Positions 8,868 through 17,745 of a stretch of DNA of 43,731 nt are shown in pieces. The stretch is taken from contig JAJFKP010000020.1 of NCBI GenBank assembly GCA_021773135.1, positions 1 through 43,731 of the forward strand, written 5' to 3'. Source of the stretch: Woeseiaceae bacterium. Lineage in GTDB: Bacteria > Pseudomonadota > Gammaproteobacteria > Steroidobacterales > Woeseiaceae. Position 1 is the first letter of the stretch; every line of letters begins with the position of its first letter. The position numbers were made by a program, and so were the translations under genes. Below the pieces are notes generated by a model that saw only the letters and a list, made by a program, of their open reading frames with translations, searched no databases and had not been told where the DNA came from.

Positions 8868-9260
8868 ATGATTATTAGAAAAGTTTTCGTAACTTTGGCG
8901 CTGCTTTACGGCGCCAGTGTCGTGCAGGCCCAGGGCTCAATAGCCCGCGGCCTGTTTCAGACTGATGTTGACATGACGGCTGATCAGGAAATTGTCATGG
9001 TCGAAGTTGAATATCCGCCCGGCGTCTCCTCCGCCAGTCATCGGCACAACGCCCATACCGTGGTATACGTCCTGGAGGGTACGGTCGCCATGCAGGTAGA
9101 AGGTGGTGACCTGCAGACACTGTCAGCGGGAGAGGTCTTTTACGAGACACCGGACGATATACATTCTGTGTCACGCAATGCCAGTGACACGGTGCCGGCT
9201 AAAATTCTCGTGTTTTTCCTGAAGAAGAAAGATGCACCGGCATCGGAGCCTGCGCCGTAA
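8868..9260 (+). CDS. Secreted single-domain cupin protein
   Basis: 130 residues from the ATG at 8868, which has AGGGGTG upstream; the frame is open from 8814 but that part overlaps the esterase. A signal peptide (MIIRKVFVTLALLYGASVVQAQ) precedes a cupin domain. Metal ligands are visible: H58, H60 and H63 in HRHNAHTVVYVLEG, and H99 in PDDIHS. Small periplasmic cupins of this type bind a divalent metal and may be enzymes or binding proteins. It lies 19 nt after the esterase and is probably the last gene of that operon; it converges with the methyltransferase after 8 nt. Confidence 0.85.
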   Translation: MIIRKVFVTLALLYGASVVQAQGSIARGLFQTDVDMTADQEIVMVEVEYPPGVSSASHRHNAHTVVYVLEGTVAMQVEGGDLQTLSAGEVFYETPDDIHSVSRNASDTVPAKILVFFLKKKDAPASEPAP

Positions 9261-9268
9261 CACGGGTC

Positions 9269-10645
9269 CTAGAAGCCAGAGCTGCGCTGCGAATCATCGT
9301 ACATGCGCGTCAGGAAGGTACGTATGGCAGGCACAGCTTCTTCGGCCGTCATGAGCTTTTGCTGCTCGAGTATTTTCGCCATGTCGGTAATCGTTCGCTT
9401 GCCGTCGATTAAGGACATGATGAACGCGTAAATCTGCGTAGACATCGCCTGGTTTCGAAACCCTGTCGAGAGTGGCACGGATTCCTTTGCGGTTACGATC
9501 CAGTCAGGCAGTGCCTTGTGACGTGCCGGCGCCTTGACAGTGTCGGTTTTGGGCGCCGCAAAGGTAAGCACCGTTTCAAGTCGGCCGTGTCGGCTCGCGG
9601 GTGAGCACATATAGGGTATGTCTTCTTCATTGACCTGTGGTGCGTCGAATCCCGATTTTTCGACAATGTCCAGCGTTTCCTCTGTGCTATAGCAGCGGGA
9701 CTGATCTGCATGGGTAAAAGCAAGTGAGCCGAAATTTATCCAGCGCCCTCCGGGTTTGAGAAGTTGATTGATGCGCGCGGCCTGTTGCGGCAAATCTTCG
9801 TCGATGATGTCAATCAGCCACGGTGTCACGACGGTGTCGAATACGCCGCTGGCAAACGGCGGTCGCATCGCATCACCTAGCACCAGGTGAAAACGATCAT
9901 CCACGGCCTGTGGCGCAGACAGTTTCCGCAGTACGGCGAAATCGTCAAGTGTCCTCGGGGCAATTGGAAACTCATACAGTTCCTGCTGCGCGCCGTGCAT
10001 AACAGTATTGGCAATTAGTAGCAGCAGCGGATTGAAGTCCATGGCAACGGTAGATGTTGTGTCGAGTTCTGTGTGAATGTCGTACGCAAGTCTGCATGCA
10101 CCCGCCCCAAGCACGAGCGTATTACCGAGCGCCGTCCCGCCATCGGTAACCGTCCTGATTTGCGCCAGTGAGGCGGCATTCTCTTCGTCACCCCAGGCCC
10201 AGTCCCGATGTATGTTGCTGTAGTAGGTGGATATGCCCTGGTCAGTTGGCAGTCGGGTGCGCAACGCAAGATAGGACTCGTAACTTGCCTGCGCCGACTG
10301 AATGTCCACAGGTGCGAGTATCTGGCGCAGCGCTGACCGATGTTCGTCTGCGGCTCGCAACTGTCTCTCGAGGCGCTGACGCGTCAGCGCAGATAAAGCG
10401 TCCGACTTGAGACAACTCGTTAGCCGTTTTGCATCGGTCGATAGCTGCTGCAGCGCAAAATGAAGCCGGTTGCGCCATTCGCCCAGGCTCGCGTCAGGAT
10501 CTGCGAATAGCCATGGAATATTCGAGATAGGTGGAAAATCGGTTTTGCAACCGTCACACCGGTACGCATCGCCGGCAACCGACAAAGGTGATTTGTCGCA
10601 GCGAGGGCAGGCTGTTAATTCGGTTAGTTGACTGGCAGCTGACAT
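9269..10645 (-). CDS. Three-part methyltransferase: zinc-ribbon, N2227-type SAM domain, C-terminal PqqD-like region
   Basis: 458 residues. The N-terminal 45 residues hold CPRC...CDGC, a Trm112-like zinc ribbon. A helical stretch follows, then from about residue 130 a SAM methyltransferase domain: YYSNIHRDWAW, the SAM loop LVLGAGACRLAYDIH, MDFNPLLLLIANT, TVVTPWLIDIIDEDLPQQ, LLKPGGRWINFGSLAF and IPYMCSPASRHGRLETVLTFAA. This order matches the N2227 family (PF07942, carnosine N-methyltransferase) far better than generic methyltransferases. The last ~75 residues (STGFRNQAMSTQIYAFIMSLIDG, then a helical tail) look like a PqqD/winged-helix-type domain. The acceptor is unknown; a histidine-containing peptide is possible by analogy. 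It is a single gene. Confidence 0.75.
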   Translation of the reverse strand: MSAASQLTELTACPRCDKSPLSVAGDAYRCDGCKTDFPPISNIPWLFADPDASLGEWRNRLHFALQQLSTDAKRLTSCLKSDALSALTRQRLERQLRAADEHRSALRQILAPVDIQSAQASYESYLALRTRLPTDQGISTYYSNIHRDWAWGDEENAASLAQIRTVTDGGTALGNTLVLGAGACRLAYDIHTELDTTSTVAMDFNPLLLLIANTVMHGAQQELYEFPIAPRTLDDFAVLRKLSAPQAVDDRFHLVLGDAMRPPFASGVFDTVVTPWLIDIIDEDLPQQAARINQLLKPGGRWINFGSLAFTHADQSRCYSTEETLDIVEKSGFDAPQVNEEDIPYMCSPASRHGRLETVLTFAAPKTDTVKAPARHKALPDWIVTAKESVPLSTGFRNQAMSTQIYAFIMSLIDGKRTITDMAKILEQQKLMTAEEAVPAIRTFLTRMYDDSQRSSGF

Positions 10646-10766
10646 ATTTTGTACACAGAGTTACGAGAATATGGGGAATTCTATAAGAAACGCAGGCCTT
10701 AATAGGCGACGTGTTCCACACTAGTCCCCGGCCGGAAATGCGACCTGGCCTGGCAGTGCGAGTTAT

Positions 10767-10790
10767 TTTTCGACGGCTGCCGGTCGAAAA
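10767..10790. repeat. 8-bp inverted repeat in the 5' flank of the methyltransferase gene
   Basis: TTTTCGAC and GTCGAAAA are perfect arms around an 8-base GGCTGCCG. It lies between the methyltransferase start (10645) and the tandem repeats. No T-run follows the hairpin in a way that would make a standard terminator. It may be an operator, or part of a strongly decayed further copy of the neighbouring repeat, since a CGAAAACGACCATGG stretch beside it resembles the repeat core. Confidence 0.3.
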
Positions 10791-10853
10791 CGACCATGGC
10801 TCGTTCATTGCCTGGTTCCCTGAAACGACAGGAGCACTTACCGCGCAAAAAAA

Positions 10854-11202
10854 CGGCCCCGCTCGGCAGCGTGTGCGGCTGTTCAATTGCCACAGGTCAA
10901 AAACGACTGTAGTAGGGCCATGGTCGCAAGCTTCGTGATGGCACGGTGATTTATCTGGGATCAAAAAAAGCGGCCCCGCCCGGCATCACGCTCGGCTGAT
11001 CAATGACCACAGGTCAATAACGACTATAGCAGGGCCATAGCCGCGAGCTTCGTGATGGCACAGTGATTTATCTAGTTTAAAAAAACGGCCCCGCCCGGCA
11101 GCGTGTGCGGCTGTTCAATTGCCACAGGTCAAAAACGACTGTAGCAGGGCCATGACCGCAAGCTTCGTGATGGCATGGTGATGTATCTGGGATGAAAAAA
11201 AA
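10854..11202 (-). repeat. Three tandem ~117-bp direct repeats, each ending in an A-run (U-run in minus-strand RNA); possible small RNA genes
   Basis: Units are 10854-10970 (117 bp), 10971-11085 (115 bp) and 11086-11202 (117 bp). Units 1 and 3 differ at about 8 positions by eye; unit 2 is more diverged. All share CGGCCCCG at the left edge, CACAGGTCAA, a CGACT(G/A)TAG core, AGGGCCAT, CTTCGTGATGGCA and a terminal run of 7-8 A. Read on the minus strand each unit could form a hairpin (10892-10910, 11009-11027, 11124-11142) enclosed by a GGCCC/GGGCC pairing and end in GGGGCCG plus a U-run. No convincing protein frame covers them. Three small RNA genes, or a structured multicopy repeat, are the main readings. 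Confidence 0.75.
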
Positions 11203-11232
11203 CGGCCAGCGAGGGGGGAAGCTCGCTGGCCG
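11195..11232 (-). terminator. Strong rho-independent terminator of the DUF1501 operon
   Basis: CGGCCAGCGAG (11203-11213) and CTCGCTGGCCG (11222-11232) form an 11-bp perfect stem with an 8-base loop. On the minus strand the stem is followed at once by eight T (11195-11202). It lies about 95 nt past the DUF1501 stop, so it ends the three-gene haem operon and separates it from the tandem repeats. Confidence 0.92.
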
Positions 11233-11326
11233 CAGGGTTTCGCCCGATAATCAAAATGCGGGCGACCGACGGGGAAATGTCCGCTTGCCAGATCGAACGC
11301 CTGAGCGTATCGATTGGCTTGCCTGA

Positions 11327-12922
11327 CTAGGTCGGGTTCAGAGGTCCTAATGTTCCGTTGACAATAGGTTGGAACGCTGTCAGGGCATCGCGGGCGGCCG
11401 CATTACCGAGACCGTTGCTCGGGAACAGCGTCGCGAAGTTTCCTTCTTCGCCGTGCAATGCCATGTAGTTGAGGATGACCGCATTGACCAGCAGGTTGAC
11501 GTTGTTCGCGACCGGGGTAGCCCCGCGGACGACAGATCCGCCACCGTCCATATAGCCTAATTGCTGATGCTGTGCTTCGGTCTTGCCCGGACTGGTCCGT
11601 AACGTTGCCCGGCCGGACGGGTTGAATACCATGAAGAATGCGCCGGCAGTCGATGAGTTGTCACTCACCCATTCGCCTTTGCCTCGTCCATCAGCAGAGT
11701 TATCAATAGCACCGTTGCTTGACAGTGATCCGTCACTGAAGACGTACATCATCAAAGGTGTACCGACGCGCGCTGCGTATTCAATGCAGGCACCCATGCA
11801 GCGGCCTGCACGGAAGTCTTTGACTTCGCCTTCGGCCCGCGCGCCACCATGGTAGTCATAGCCGCCCATTTCGATTGTTGCCGCACCGGCAAATCCGTTG
11901 ATGACAAGCTTCATGATGGCTGCGGTCTTGCGGAATTCGCGACCGTCACGTCCGTTGTCATTAAACTCGGCAGTTGAGAAGATGCCGCCTGGTCCGACAA
12001 TGGCCGGATCCTGGCCGGGGTCGAGCGGCGTGCCACCGAAGCGATCGGCAATATCTGCCGCCTTCATGTAACCACAGCGCACCATGTCCTGGACGACTGC
12101 ATCGGGTGTCACTACGCCCATCTTTTCCTGGCTCAGGCGATATGCTGATTCCATAACGGCTGTCGCGTCCCTGGCACTCAGGATGCCAACGAGTTGACCG
12201 GTATCAACGAGGCTTACTACATCCTCCGGACGGTCAACCTTGGTTGGCTGCAGGGCCGGATCCATCATCATGATGGGCAAGGTCGAGTTGCCGCCGGAAG
12301 GCGAGTTTTCACTCCCCGCAAGCGTCAGTATGGAGCCGTCAGCGCCGGCCTTCGCGATGCCATAAGTCGGGTTGTGCGGGTTATTGCCAGTGTCGTTATC
12401 TGATCGCGCCGGAAAAATTGCACCGTTCAACTGCGCGCCGCGGCCCGGCGTCATGCTCAGGTCCATGCCACGCTTGAACGCGCTGTCCGAATGAAACGCC
12501 AGACCAAAATCAGTGTTGGCGTACGGCAATCCGCTGATCGGGTCATTGAGACCAGGCACCATATCGCCGGGCAGGCCCATCTTGCTGTAGCCGGACGTAT
12601 TCAGAAAGTCCATTTGTCCGCCTTCCTGACCGACAAGAACATTCGAGCCCGCGATATTCGCTCCGCCCGCAAGATCGAAGGCGATGAACGGGATCTTGCC
12701 GGCACCCGCCGTCGCAATACCGCACCCCAGAGTATCCAGGTCGCCCGACAAGGCGGCGTAGGCATCACGTGGGTTAGAGAATAGACTCAAGAGCCCGCCA
12801 CCCATTGCCATTGCTGAGCCTGAAATGAATCCCTGCGAGAGAAAGTCGCGACGCGTGACCGGTCGCGCGTGATCAGGGTGACAGATCGGATCGTCGTAAT
12901 TCCGTTTACGTTTCATAGTCAT
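11327..12922 (-). CDS. Tat-exported DUF1501-family protein
   Basis: 531 residues. Twin arginines R24-R25 in TRRDFLSQGF, followed by a moderately hydrophobic stretch (ISGSAMAMGGGLLSLF) and an A-rich cleavage region, form a Tat signal, so the protein is exported folded. The body has features of DUF1501: FIAFDLAGGAN near residue 79, GLAFHSDSAFKRGM, a central GGYDYHGG and MMYVFSDGSLSSN. The fold is related to alkaline phosphatase/sulfatase, but I see no clear catalytic nucleophile. In planctomycetes DUF1501 genes pair with haem-binding PSD1 genes; here it follows a LamG diheme lipoprotein by 30 nt. AGAGG before the ATG at 12922 supports the start. Function unknown; partner of the haem proteins is an inference. 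Confidence 0.87.
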   Translation of the reverse strand: MTMKRKRNYDDPICHPDHARPVTRRDFLSQGFISGSAMAMGGGLLSLFSNPRDAYAALSGDLDTLGCGIATAGAGKIPFIAFDLAGGANIAGSNVLVGQEGGQMDFLNTSGYSKMGLPGDMVPGLNDPISGLPYANTDFGLAFHSDSAFKRGMDLSMTPGRGAQLNGAIFPARSDNDTGNNPHNPTYGIAKAGADGSILTLAGSENSPSGGNSTLPIMMMDPALQPTKVDRPEDVVSLVDTGQLVGILSARDATAVMESAYRLSQEKMGVVTPDAVVQDMVRCGYMKAADIADRFGGTPLDPGQDPAIVGPGGIFSTAEFNDNGRDGREFRKTAAIMKLVINGFAGAATIEMGGYDYHGGARAEGEVKDFRAGRCMGACIEYAARVGTPLMMYVFSDGSLSSNGAIDNSADGRGKGEWVSDNSSTAGAFFMVFNPSGRATLRTSPGKTEAQHQQLGYMDGGGSVVRGATPVANNVNLLVNAVILNYMALHGEEGNFATLFPSNGLGNAAARDALTAFQPIVNGTLGPLNPT

Positions 12923-12952
12923 AACGTGTGCCTCTATCCTTATCTTTTCTGT

Positions 12953-15568
12953 CTACTGAATTAGCGCTATTGCGCTGCCGAGTACGGCGCCACAGGCACC
13001 CTTTGCAATGCCGCGTGTATCAGCCTGCGGCTCGAGCGGGTCGGTGTTCGGTGCGATCATCCTGTCAATCAGGTTGTCAGGTTGACCGGTTCCCAGGTTC
13101 TCGACCACGTAGCCAAGCTCATCACGAACAAAGGTGAAGTCCGGCTGCGTCTGAATGGCAATACCCATGATGCGGTCGACCAGCGGTGTAATCAGCGCAT
13201 CGCGATTTACGTAGGCTGTCGCCGGCGGAGCGCCAAAATTGAATCCCGGGAACATCGCCGCTGACGAAATCGTGCCGCGATCTTCCATCAGGGCATTGCA
13301 ATACTCGAATGCCAGCTGGGCAATCGCGACCTGATGCGACGACAGGAATGCCTGCGGATCCTCAATGGCCGGGAATGACTGACGCAGACCCTGATAGGTC
13401 GTATCGACGGAATTTTCTTCCGGGTCTACCGCGGTAACGGCCGCAAAGGTTGCGTTAATCTCGTCGAACGTACGCACACCAACCCGCTTGGCGGCTGGCA
13501 GAATATCGTTTTCCGTGACCACCAGTGCCGGATCACCCGTACGCGCAAAGCTCTCCGTGCCGAGCAGGTCGAACGTCAGGAAGAATTCGTCACCATCCGT
13601 GCCGGTGCCCTTTTCGAGCGGAATAACAGCACCCAATGGCGAAATAGGCTGGCCGAGATCGAAATAGTCTGCCGCATCGGAACTCAACATCGTATCGAGT
13701 TTGGCATACGACTGACTCTTATCTACTTCAGTACCGTTTACACCAATACGCATGCCCTGGATGGGTATGTCAGCCGATGGAACGCTGCCGTCGAGCGTAA
13801 TGAAGTGTGGCTGCGTAAATACGTACGAGTAGGTATCGAACTGCGCCACCTCAAACAGTACATAGGCGCTCGGGTGACTAATAATGTCTTCCACGCTGAA
13901 CAGCAGGAAGAATTTTTCACCAACGCCGACGTCGAAGTTTTGCTGAATCTGCGCAGGCGTCAACGCGAACTTGTGCACGGCAGCCATGCGGACGGTGCCT
14001 TCGAACAGCCCGTTACCACCGGCTTCGTTGCCGAGTACGAATGCAAACGTATCGTCCCAGTCGGTCATCGTACCCGGCCCAACTGGATCGGGTTGCGTCA
14101 CCAGCTGGCCGTTGACGTAAATCTTGCGGCCCTCGGTTGCGCTGAACGTTGCAACTACGTGCTGCAATGTGGCCTGGAGTACTTCATCCGCATCAGGCGT
14201 TGATACCTGCGGACTGTCGCCATTCTCACTGTTGGTCGTAGACCGATGCAGGAAGTCATAGTTGTACAGCGTTTGCTGCAGCGTGAAGTTACGCGCAGTT
14301 TCGCCACCGGAGTAGGTCATGATGCGCGCCATCTCCTGGGTAACATTCGCCGGCACAACCCAGGCTTCCATCGAATACTCGCCGGTTGCCCGAATTTCGT
14401 TAAAGAGCTTCTGGCTGTCGGTCGTCGATCCCTGGGCGCGGCCATCGGATTGGCCAAGCAACGGATCGCCCGCCCTGATAGTGATACCCCAGCCGCCGAA
14501 CCACTCGTATTCACCGGAGAGCTGCAGGTCAAGCGCAGGCGTCGTGCCGCTGGTGTCGTAGGCGGTGGAGCCTACGCCCGATTTGAACTCCCACAGACCG
14601 ATCTGAGCGTCTTCGTAGCGATTACCGCCCGACGCGATCGTACCGTCGATTAACTTCAGCGCCTTACTGTTTACCAGCAGCGGATCAATAGAAGTCGTCG
14701 GTACCGTCAGGGCGAATGCCGCGATCGCATCGCGTACATCAATTGAAGCCTGAGTAGCTGTGATGTTGGGCCAATCGACCAGGTTATGGCCTTCTGACAG
14801 CCGCAGCACAAACTGTGAGTTATCCGGGTTATCCAGGTCCATCCGCGGCTTGGCCGCTTCAAACGCAGTCAGGTAAGAATCGACCGCACCGGATTCTGCG
14901 AAATAGGGTTGCTGCGACAATGCAGAGGATGAGTTGTGACAACCTGAACAATATTGTTCGAGGTACGGCGTATACACCAGGTCACGAAAGTTTTCCGGTG
15001 TCGCGTCCGCGTAGTTCTTGCTATCGCCAGGCTCAATGGCTGGTGGTGCCGTCAGCACGATCTGGCGTCCGCCGCCACCTGCTGTCGCACCAGCCCATCC
15101 TTCAATCCAGGTCGTCATGATGTCGCCACAGGCGTTGGCATCACCCAACCAGCAGTTATGACCGTTTGCGCCACCTTGCCCTCTGACTTTACTGACCAGC
15201 AGGGAATTAGCCGGAACGACGAGGTCGGCGGCCGTCATCGCTTCAGAGTAGGCCATGTTGATGTCGTCGAAGCGAGCAAACATGGGCGTCTGCTGGGTGG
15301 TCTCGTTATGGCAGTTGCCGCAGGTTGCGGTGTTCTGCATAGGTGTCCAGACATTCGTCAAGAAAGCCTGTACCTCGGGGCTTTGCGGCGCCGCGGTACC
15401 GTTATAGATAACCGCGGTTGAGCCGGTCACATTGGGAATCGGTGTATCGACCGTCTGTGCACCACCACCACAAGCGCTGAGCACAAGGCCCATCACACCT
15501 GCGATTAGGAGGGCACGTAACTTTCGGGCCGGGGCCGTAGCAAATCCAGTTGCATTATTCATTTTCAT
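12953..15568 (-). CDS. LamG-domain diheme c-type cytochrome lipoprotein
   Basis: 871 residues. Signal peptide with lipobox LVLSAC (C33) predicts an outer-membrane or periplasmic lipoprotein. Two haem c sites, CGNCH (83-87) and CSGCH (207-211), lie in an N-terminal region that also has a Cys pair (HNCWLGDANACG, about 137-147). Residues ~310-560 are a LamG/concanavalin-like beta-sandwich (IGLWEFKSG, YSMEAWVVP, KIYVNGQLV). The C-terminal 300 residues are unassigned. The protein could dock to a polymer through LamG and pass electrons through two haems. GGAGG precedes the ATG. It is 6 nt from the upstream gene and 30 nt from DUF1501, so co-transcription is nearly certain. Confidence 0.87.
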   Translation of the reverse strand: MKMNNATGFATAPARKLRALLIAGVMGLVLSACGGGAQTVDTPIPNVTGSTAVIYNGTAAPQSPEVQAFLTNVWTPMQNTATCGNCHNETTQQTPMFARFDDINMAYSEAMTAADLVVPANSLLVSKVRGQGGANGHNCWLGDANACGDIMTTWIEGWAGATAGGGGRQIVLTAPPAIEPGDSKNYADATPENFRDLVYTPYLEQYCSGCHNSSSALSQQPYFAESGAVDSYLTAFEAAKPRMDLDNPDNSQFVLRLSEGHNLVDWPNITATQASIDVRDAIAAFALTVPTTSIDPLLVNSKALKLIDGTIASGGNRYEDAQIGLWEFKSGVGSTAYDTSGTTPALDLQLSGEYEWFGGWGITIRAGDPLLGQSDGRAQGSTTDSQKLFNEIRATGEYSMEAWVVPANVTQEMARIMTYSGGETARNFTLQQTLYNYDFLHRSTTNSENGDSPQVSTPDADEVLQATLQHVVATFSATEGRKIYVNGQLVTQPDPVGPGTMTDWDDTFAFVLGNEAGGNGLFEGTVRMAAVHKFALTPAQIQQNFDVGVGEKFFLLFSVEDIISHPSAYVLFEVAQFDTYSYVFTQPHFITLDGSVPSADIPIQGMRIGVNGTEVDKSQSYAKLDTMLSSDAADYFDLGQPISPLGAVIPLEKGTGTDGDEFFLTFDLLGTESFARTGDPALVVTENDILPAAKRVGVRTFDEINATFAAVTAVDPEENSVDTTYQGLRQSFPAIEDPQAFLSSHQVAIAQLAFEYCNALMEDRGTISSAAMFPGFNFGAPPATAYVNRDALITPLVDRIMGIAIQTQPDFTFVRDELGYVVENLGTGQPDNLIDRMIAPNTDPLEPQADTRGIAKGACGAVLGSAIALIQ

Positions 15569-15574
15569 AGCCTC

Positions 15575-16786
15575 CTACTGGCCCATGCAGTAGACAGCCG
15601 CTTCGGCGAATGTCTGTTTCATGCGATAGCCGGCTTTCAGTGACGTAACCATCTGGTCAACCTGGAAACGGTCGGCCGCGTCTTCCGGCTCGCGCAGGCA
15701 AACTGCCCGGAACACTTTCTTCACCTGGCAACTTGCAAACGCGTCACTGTTGCCCAGTTCTTCGCCCATTGAGGCTGCGCCAAAGCCGCTGCCGGTACTA
15801 CCCGGTCCACTTTGCGCCCAGCCCAGGAACTGGTTCTGACCTTCCCGCCAGTAGTTGATCCACGAATCGTCAGTGGTGCGATAACCCGGTTCGAAGTTGG
15901 TGTCGTTATTAAAGTACTTCGACTGCACGACACCCGGTGTGTACTGCAGACTCTGAGTGGTCTCGTCGAAATCGTAGTAAGCAAAGGCGCCAGCTAAAGG
16001 ATCCATGCCGGTGTGACAGCCTATGCAGTTGTTCAGGAAGAGCCTGCTGTCGCCACCGGGGCTGCGGCTAACGTCCTGCCGGATACGGTCCGGAGTGAGT
16101 ACAACGTCGTGTACCTGCTCCATGTCGTTACACATGTGATTTACCATCGTGAAACGAAACTGCGCGCGATTGGTGCCCGCGACAAAGAATGCCTCGGCGG
16201 CGGCGCGTGTCGTCCAAACACCCGCAACACCATTTATAGGCAGACCGGTAACATTTGACTGCACCATTTCCTGCAGCCCCGTTTGCATGTCGATGCCCTG
16301 ATCTTCCATGGCAACGTAGTGATCGTTGTTGTTATTGGAATAAGCAGGTAAGGACCCAGGGCCAACATAAATAATGTTTGCCGACAGCAGTGTATTAAAG
16401 GGTTTGTCGTCTCGAATCATGCCGATGACGGTCGCAATGTAGTCATTCAGCGGCACGAATACGCTCTCGTCGCGATTCGTCCATGGCGCGGCAAAATTCT
16501 TCAACGTAACGTTGTAGAAGTTCGAGTTGTCCATTGCCGTATAGGCTGCTGTGATTGCGCCAGCCTGGCCCAATGCAACATTGGCTTCCATGCCGACCAA
16601 TACGGTCTCGGTCGGTGGAACGCCCGCCAGGCGGTCATGTATCCGTTTGGCCTGCTCACGCGGGCCTGCAGATACATTACCTATAAGGCCTACGCTGATA
16701 AGCCCGATAGCAGTCAGCTGAATAACGCGTCTGGCCAACGTAAGGCCGTCTGCATGTTTGTTTCTTGTCCACGTCCTGTTTTTCAT
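15575..16786 (-). CDS. Exported monohaem protein with DUF1588-like haem region
   Basis: 403 residues from the ATG at 16786; alternatives are ATG 16801 or TTG 16828. The signal peptide (RRVIQLTAIGLISVGLIGNVSAG) is best placed with 16786. One haem c motif, CIGCHTGMDPLAG (C254-H258), is followed by YYDFDE; this C-x2-CH-x2-MDP pattern is like that of DUF1588/DUF1592 haem proteins. Other Cys residues (MCND, SCQVKKVFRAVC, YCMGQ) are probably disulfides. It is first in the minus-strand operon haem protein, LamG diheme protein, DUF1501, and lies divergent from the HzsA-like operon. Role in that system is unknown; an electron-carrying partner is likely. Confidence 0.8.
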   Translation of the reverse strand: MKNRTWTRNKHADGLTLARRVIQLTAIGLISVGLIGNVSAGPREQAKRIHDRLAGVPPTETVLVGMEANVALGQAGAITAAYTAMDNSNFYNVTLKNFAAPWTNRDESVFVPLNDYIATVIGMIRDDKPFNTLLSANIIYVGPGSLPAYSNNNNDHYVAMEDQGIDMQTGLQEMVQSNVTGLPINGVAGVWTTRAAAEAFFVAGTNRAQFRFTMVNHMCNDMEQVHDVVLTPDRIRQDVSRSPGGDSRLFLNNCIGCHTGMDPLAGAFAYYDFDETTQSLQYTPGVVQSKYFNNDTNFEPGYRTTDDSWINYWREGQNQFLGWAQSGPGSTGSGFGAASMGEELGNSDAFASCQVKKVFRAVCLREPEDAADRFQVDQMVTSLKAGYRMKQTFAEAAVYCMGQ

Positions 16787-16801
16787 AACAAACCCGCTCA
16801 T

Positions 16802-17745
16802 TGCTAATACGATTCGATCACATGCCAAGTTTCTGGCAGTGCCATTACATTCTTAATGAGTTGTTGCCGGGTAAAAGAGGGCGTCACTTCACTGACGCTT
16901 GGTCCACCTTTTCTCTGGCAACGCCTCATTGGCGAATGTACCTTTTCGAAAAGTCCATGTTGTTCGGCGTTCTTCCTTGAACAATCTGTTTTTCAACAGG
17001 CGGACTTGAACGAAATACTTTGCCCTAAGTTGCCGTTCATTGCCGTGAGTGCTTTCACAATCCGTTCAATTTCCTGCAACCAGCGAACACACGCATGTGT
17101 TCTATAGGTATACAAAGCAATTGCTGTGCCATGTTTCGAATAACGCTTGATGACCTACGAAAAAAATATACACAACAGTGACTTGCAGGTAATCCCGCGA
17201 GGCCGGTAAAGCGCGGTATATGTCAAGTCAATGTCGTTCGATCCGTACAGGTTTTGACAACTAAACCTTAAGTGACTGTTTCCTAACGTCTCAAACGATG
17301 TCGCGGAAGGCAGACACAAGTGACGGAGTACGACAATTAAGCAACGTATGTTCGTTTTTGCTGCAAGTGCCGCAGGTCATTCTGATTGATTGCCTGCAAT
17401 TGGCCGGGCCAGATTCTGTGTGCCGCATCTCGAAATAAAAACCAAGCAACCGGAACCAGCCACCGAATTTTTTCGTGTGGTCTGGAAAGGGGTGCAAACA
17501 CAGCCTCGTCTTTTCCGGTCAGGCAGAGCTGCAAACTACAGCGAGATTGCAAAACTTTACTTTGCGCACTGTCGTACTTTCGAGACATTACAAAGCTTGA
17601 AAGCCTTGATTAGACTGGCCGCACAGCTGCGATCCTATTTGTGATCGCGTTAACGGTATGCCATGCGTTTACAGTCCACTATTGCAAGCTGAATCATACT
17701 TTGGAGTAGTGCGCATCTGATACGCAAATCGGAGGCGGATAAGGA
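16802..17745. other. 944-bp divergent intergenic region without a convincing gene
   Basis: It separates two divergent operons of exported redox proteins. Short open frames (for example 16856-17107 plus and 17291-17497 minus) have no family features, no good ribosome sites and an unusual residue make-up, so I do not call them. Visible structure includes a perfect 12-bp palindrome CTTTTCGAAAAG (16942-16953) and a TTGACA at 17253-17258 without a clear matching -10. The region is long for a bacterial promoter region and may hold operator sites, a long leader or an sRNA, none of which I can show. Confidence 0.5.

Noticed and set aside
10854-11202. CRISPR array
   Set aside because: Units are about 117 bp with no short repeat/unique spacer pattern and no cas genes nearby.
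16856-17107. 83-residue plus frame in the long intergenic region
   Set aside because: No ribosome site, odd composition with many Cys and no conserved look.
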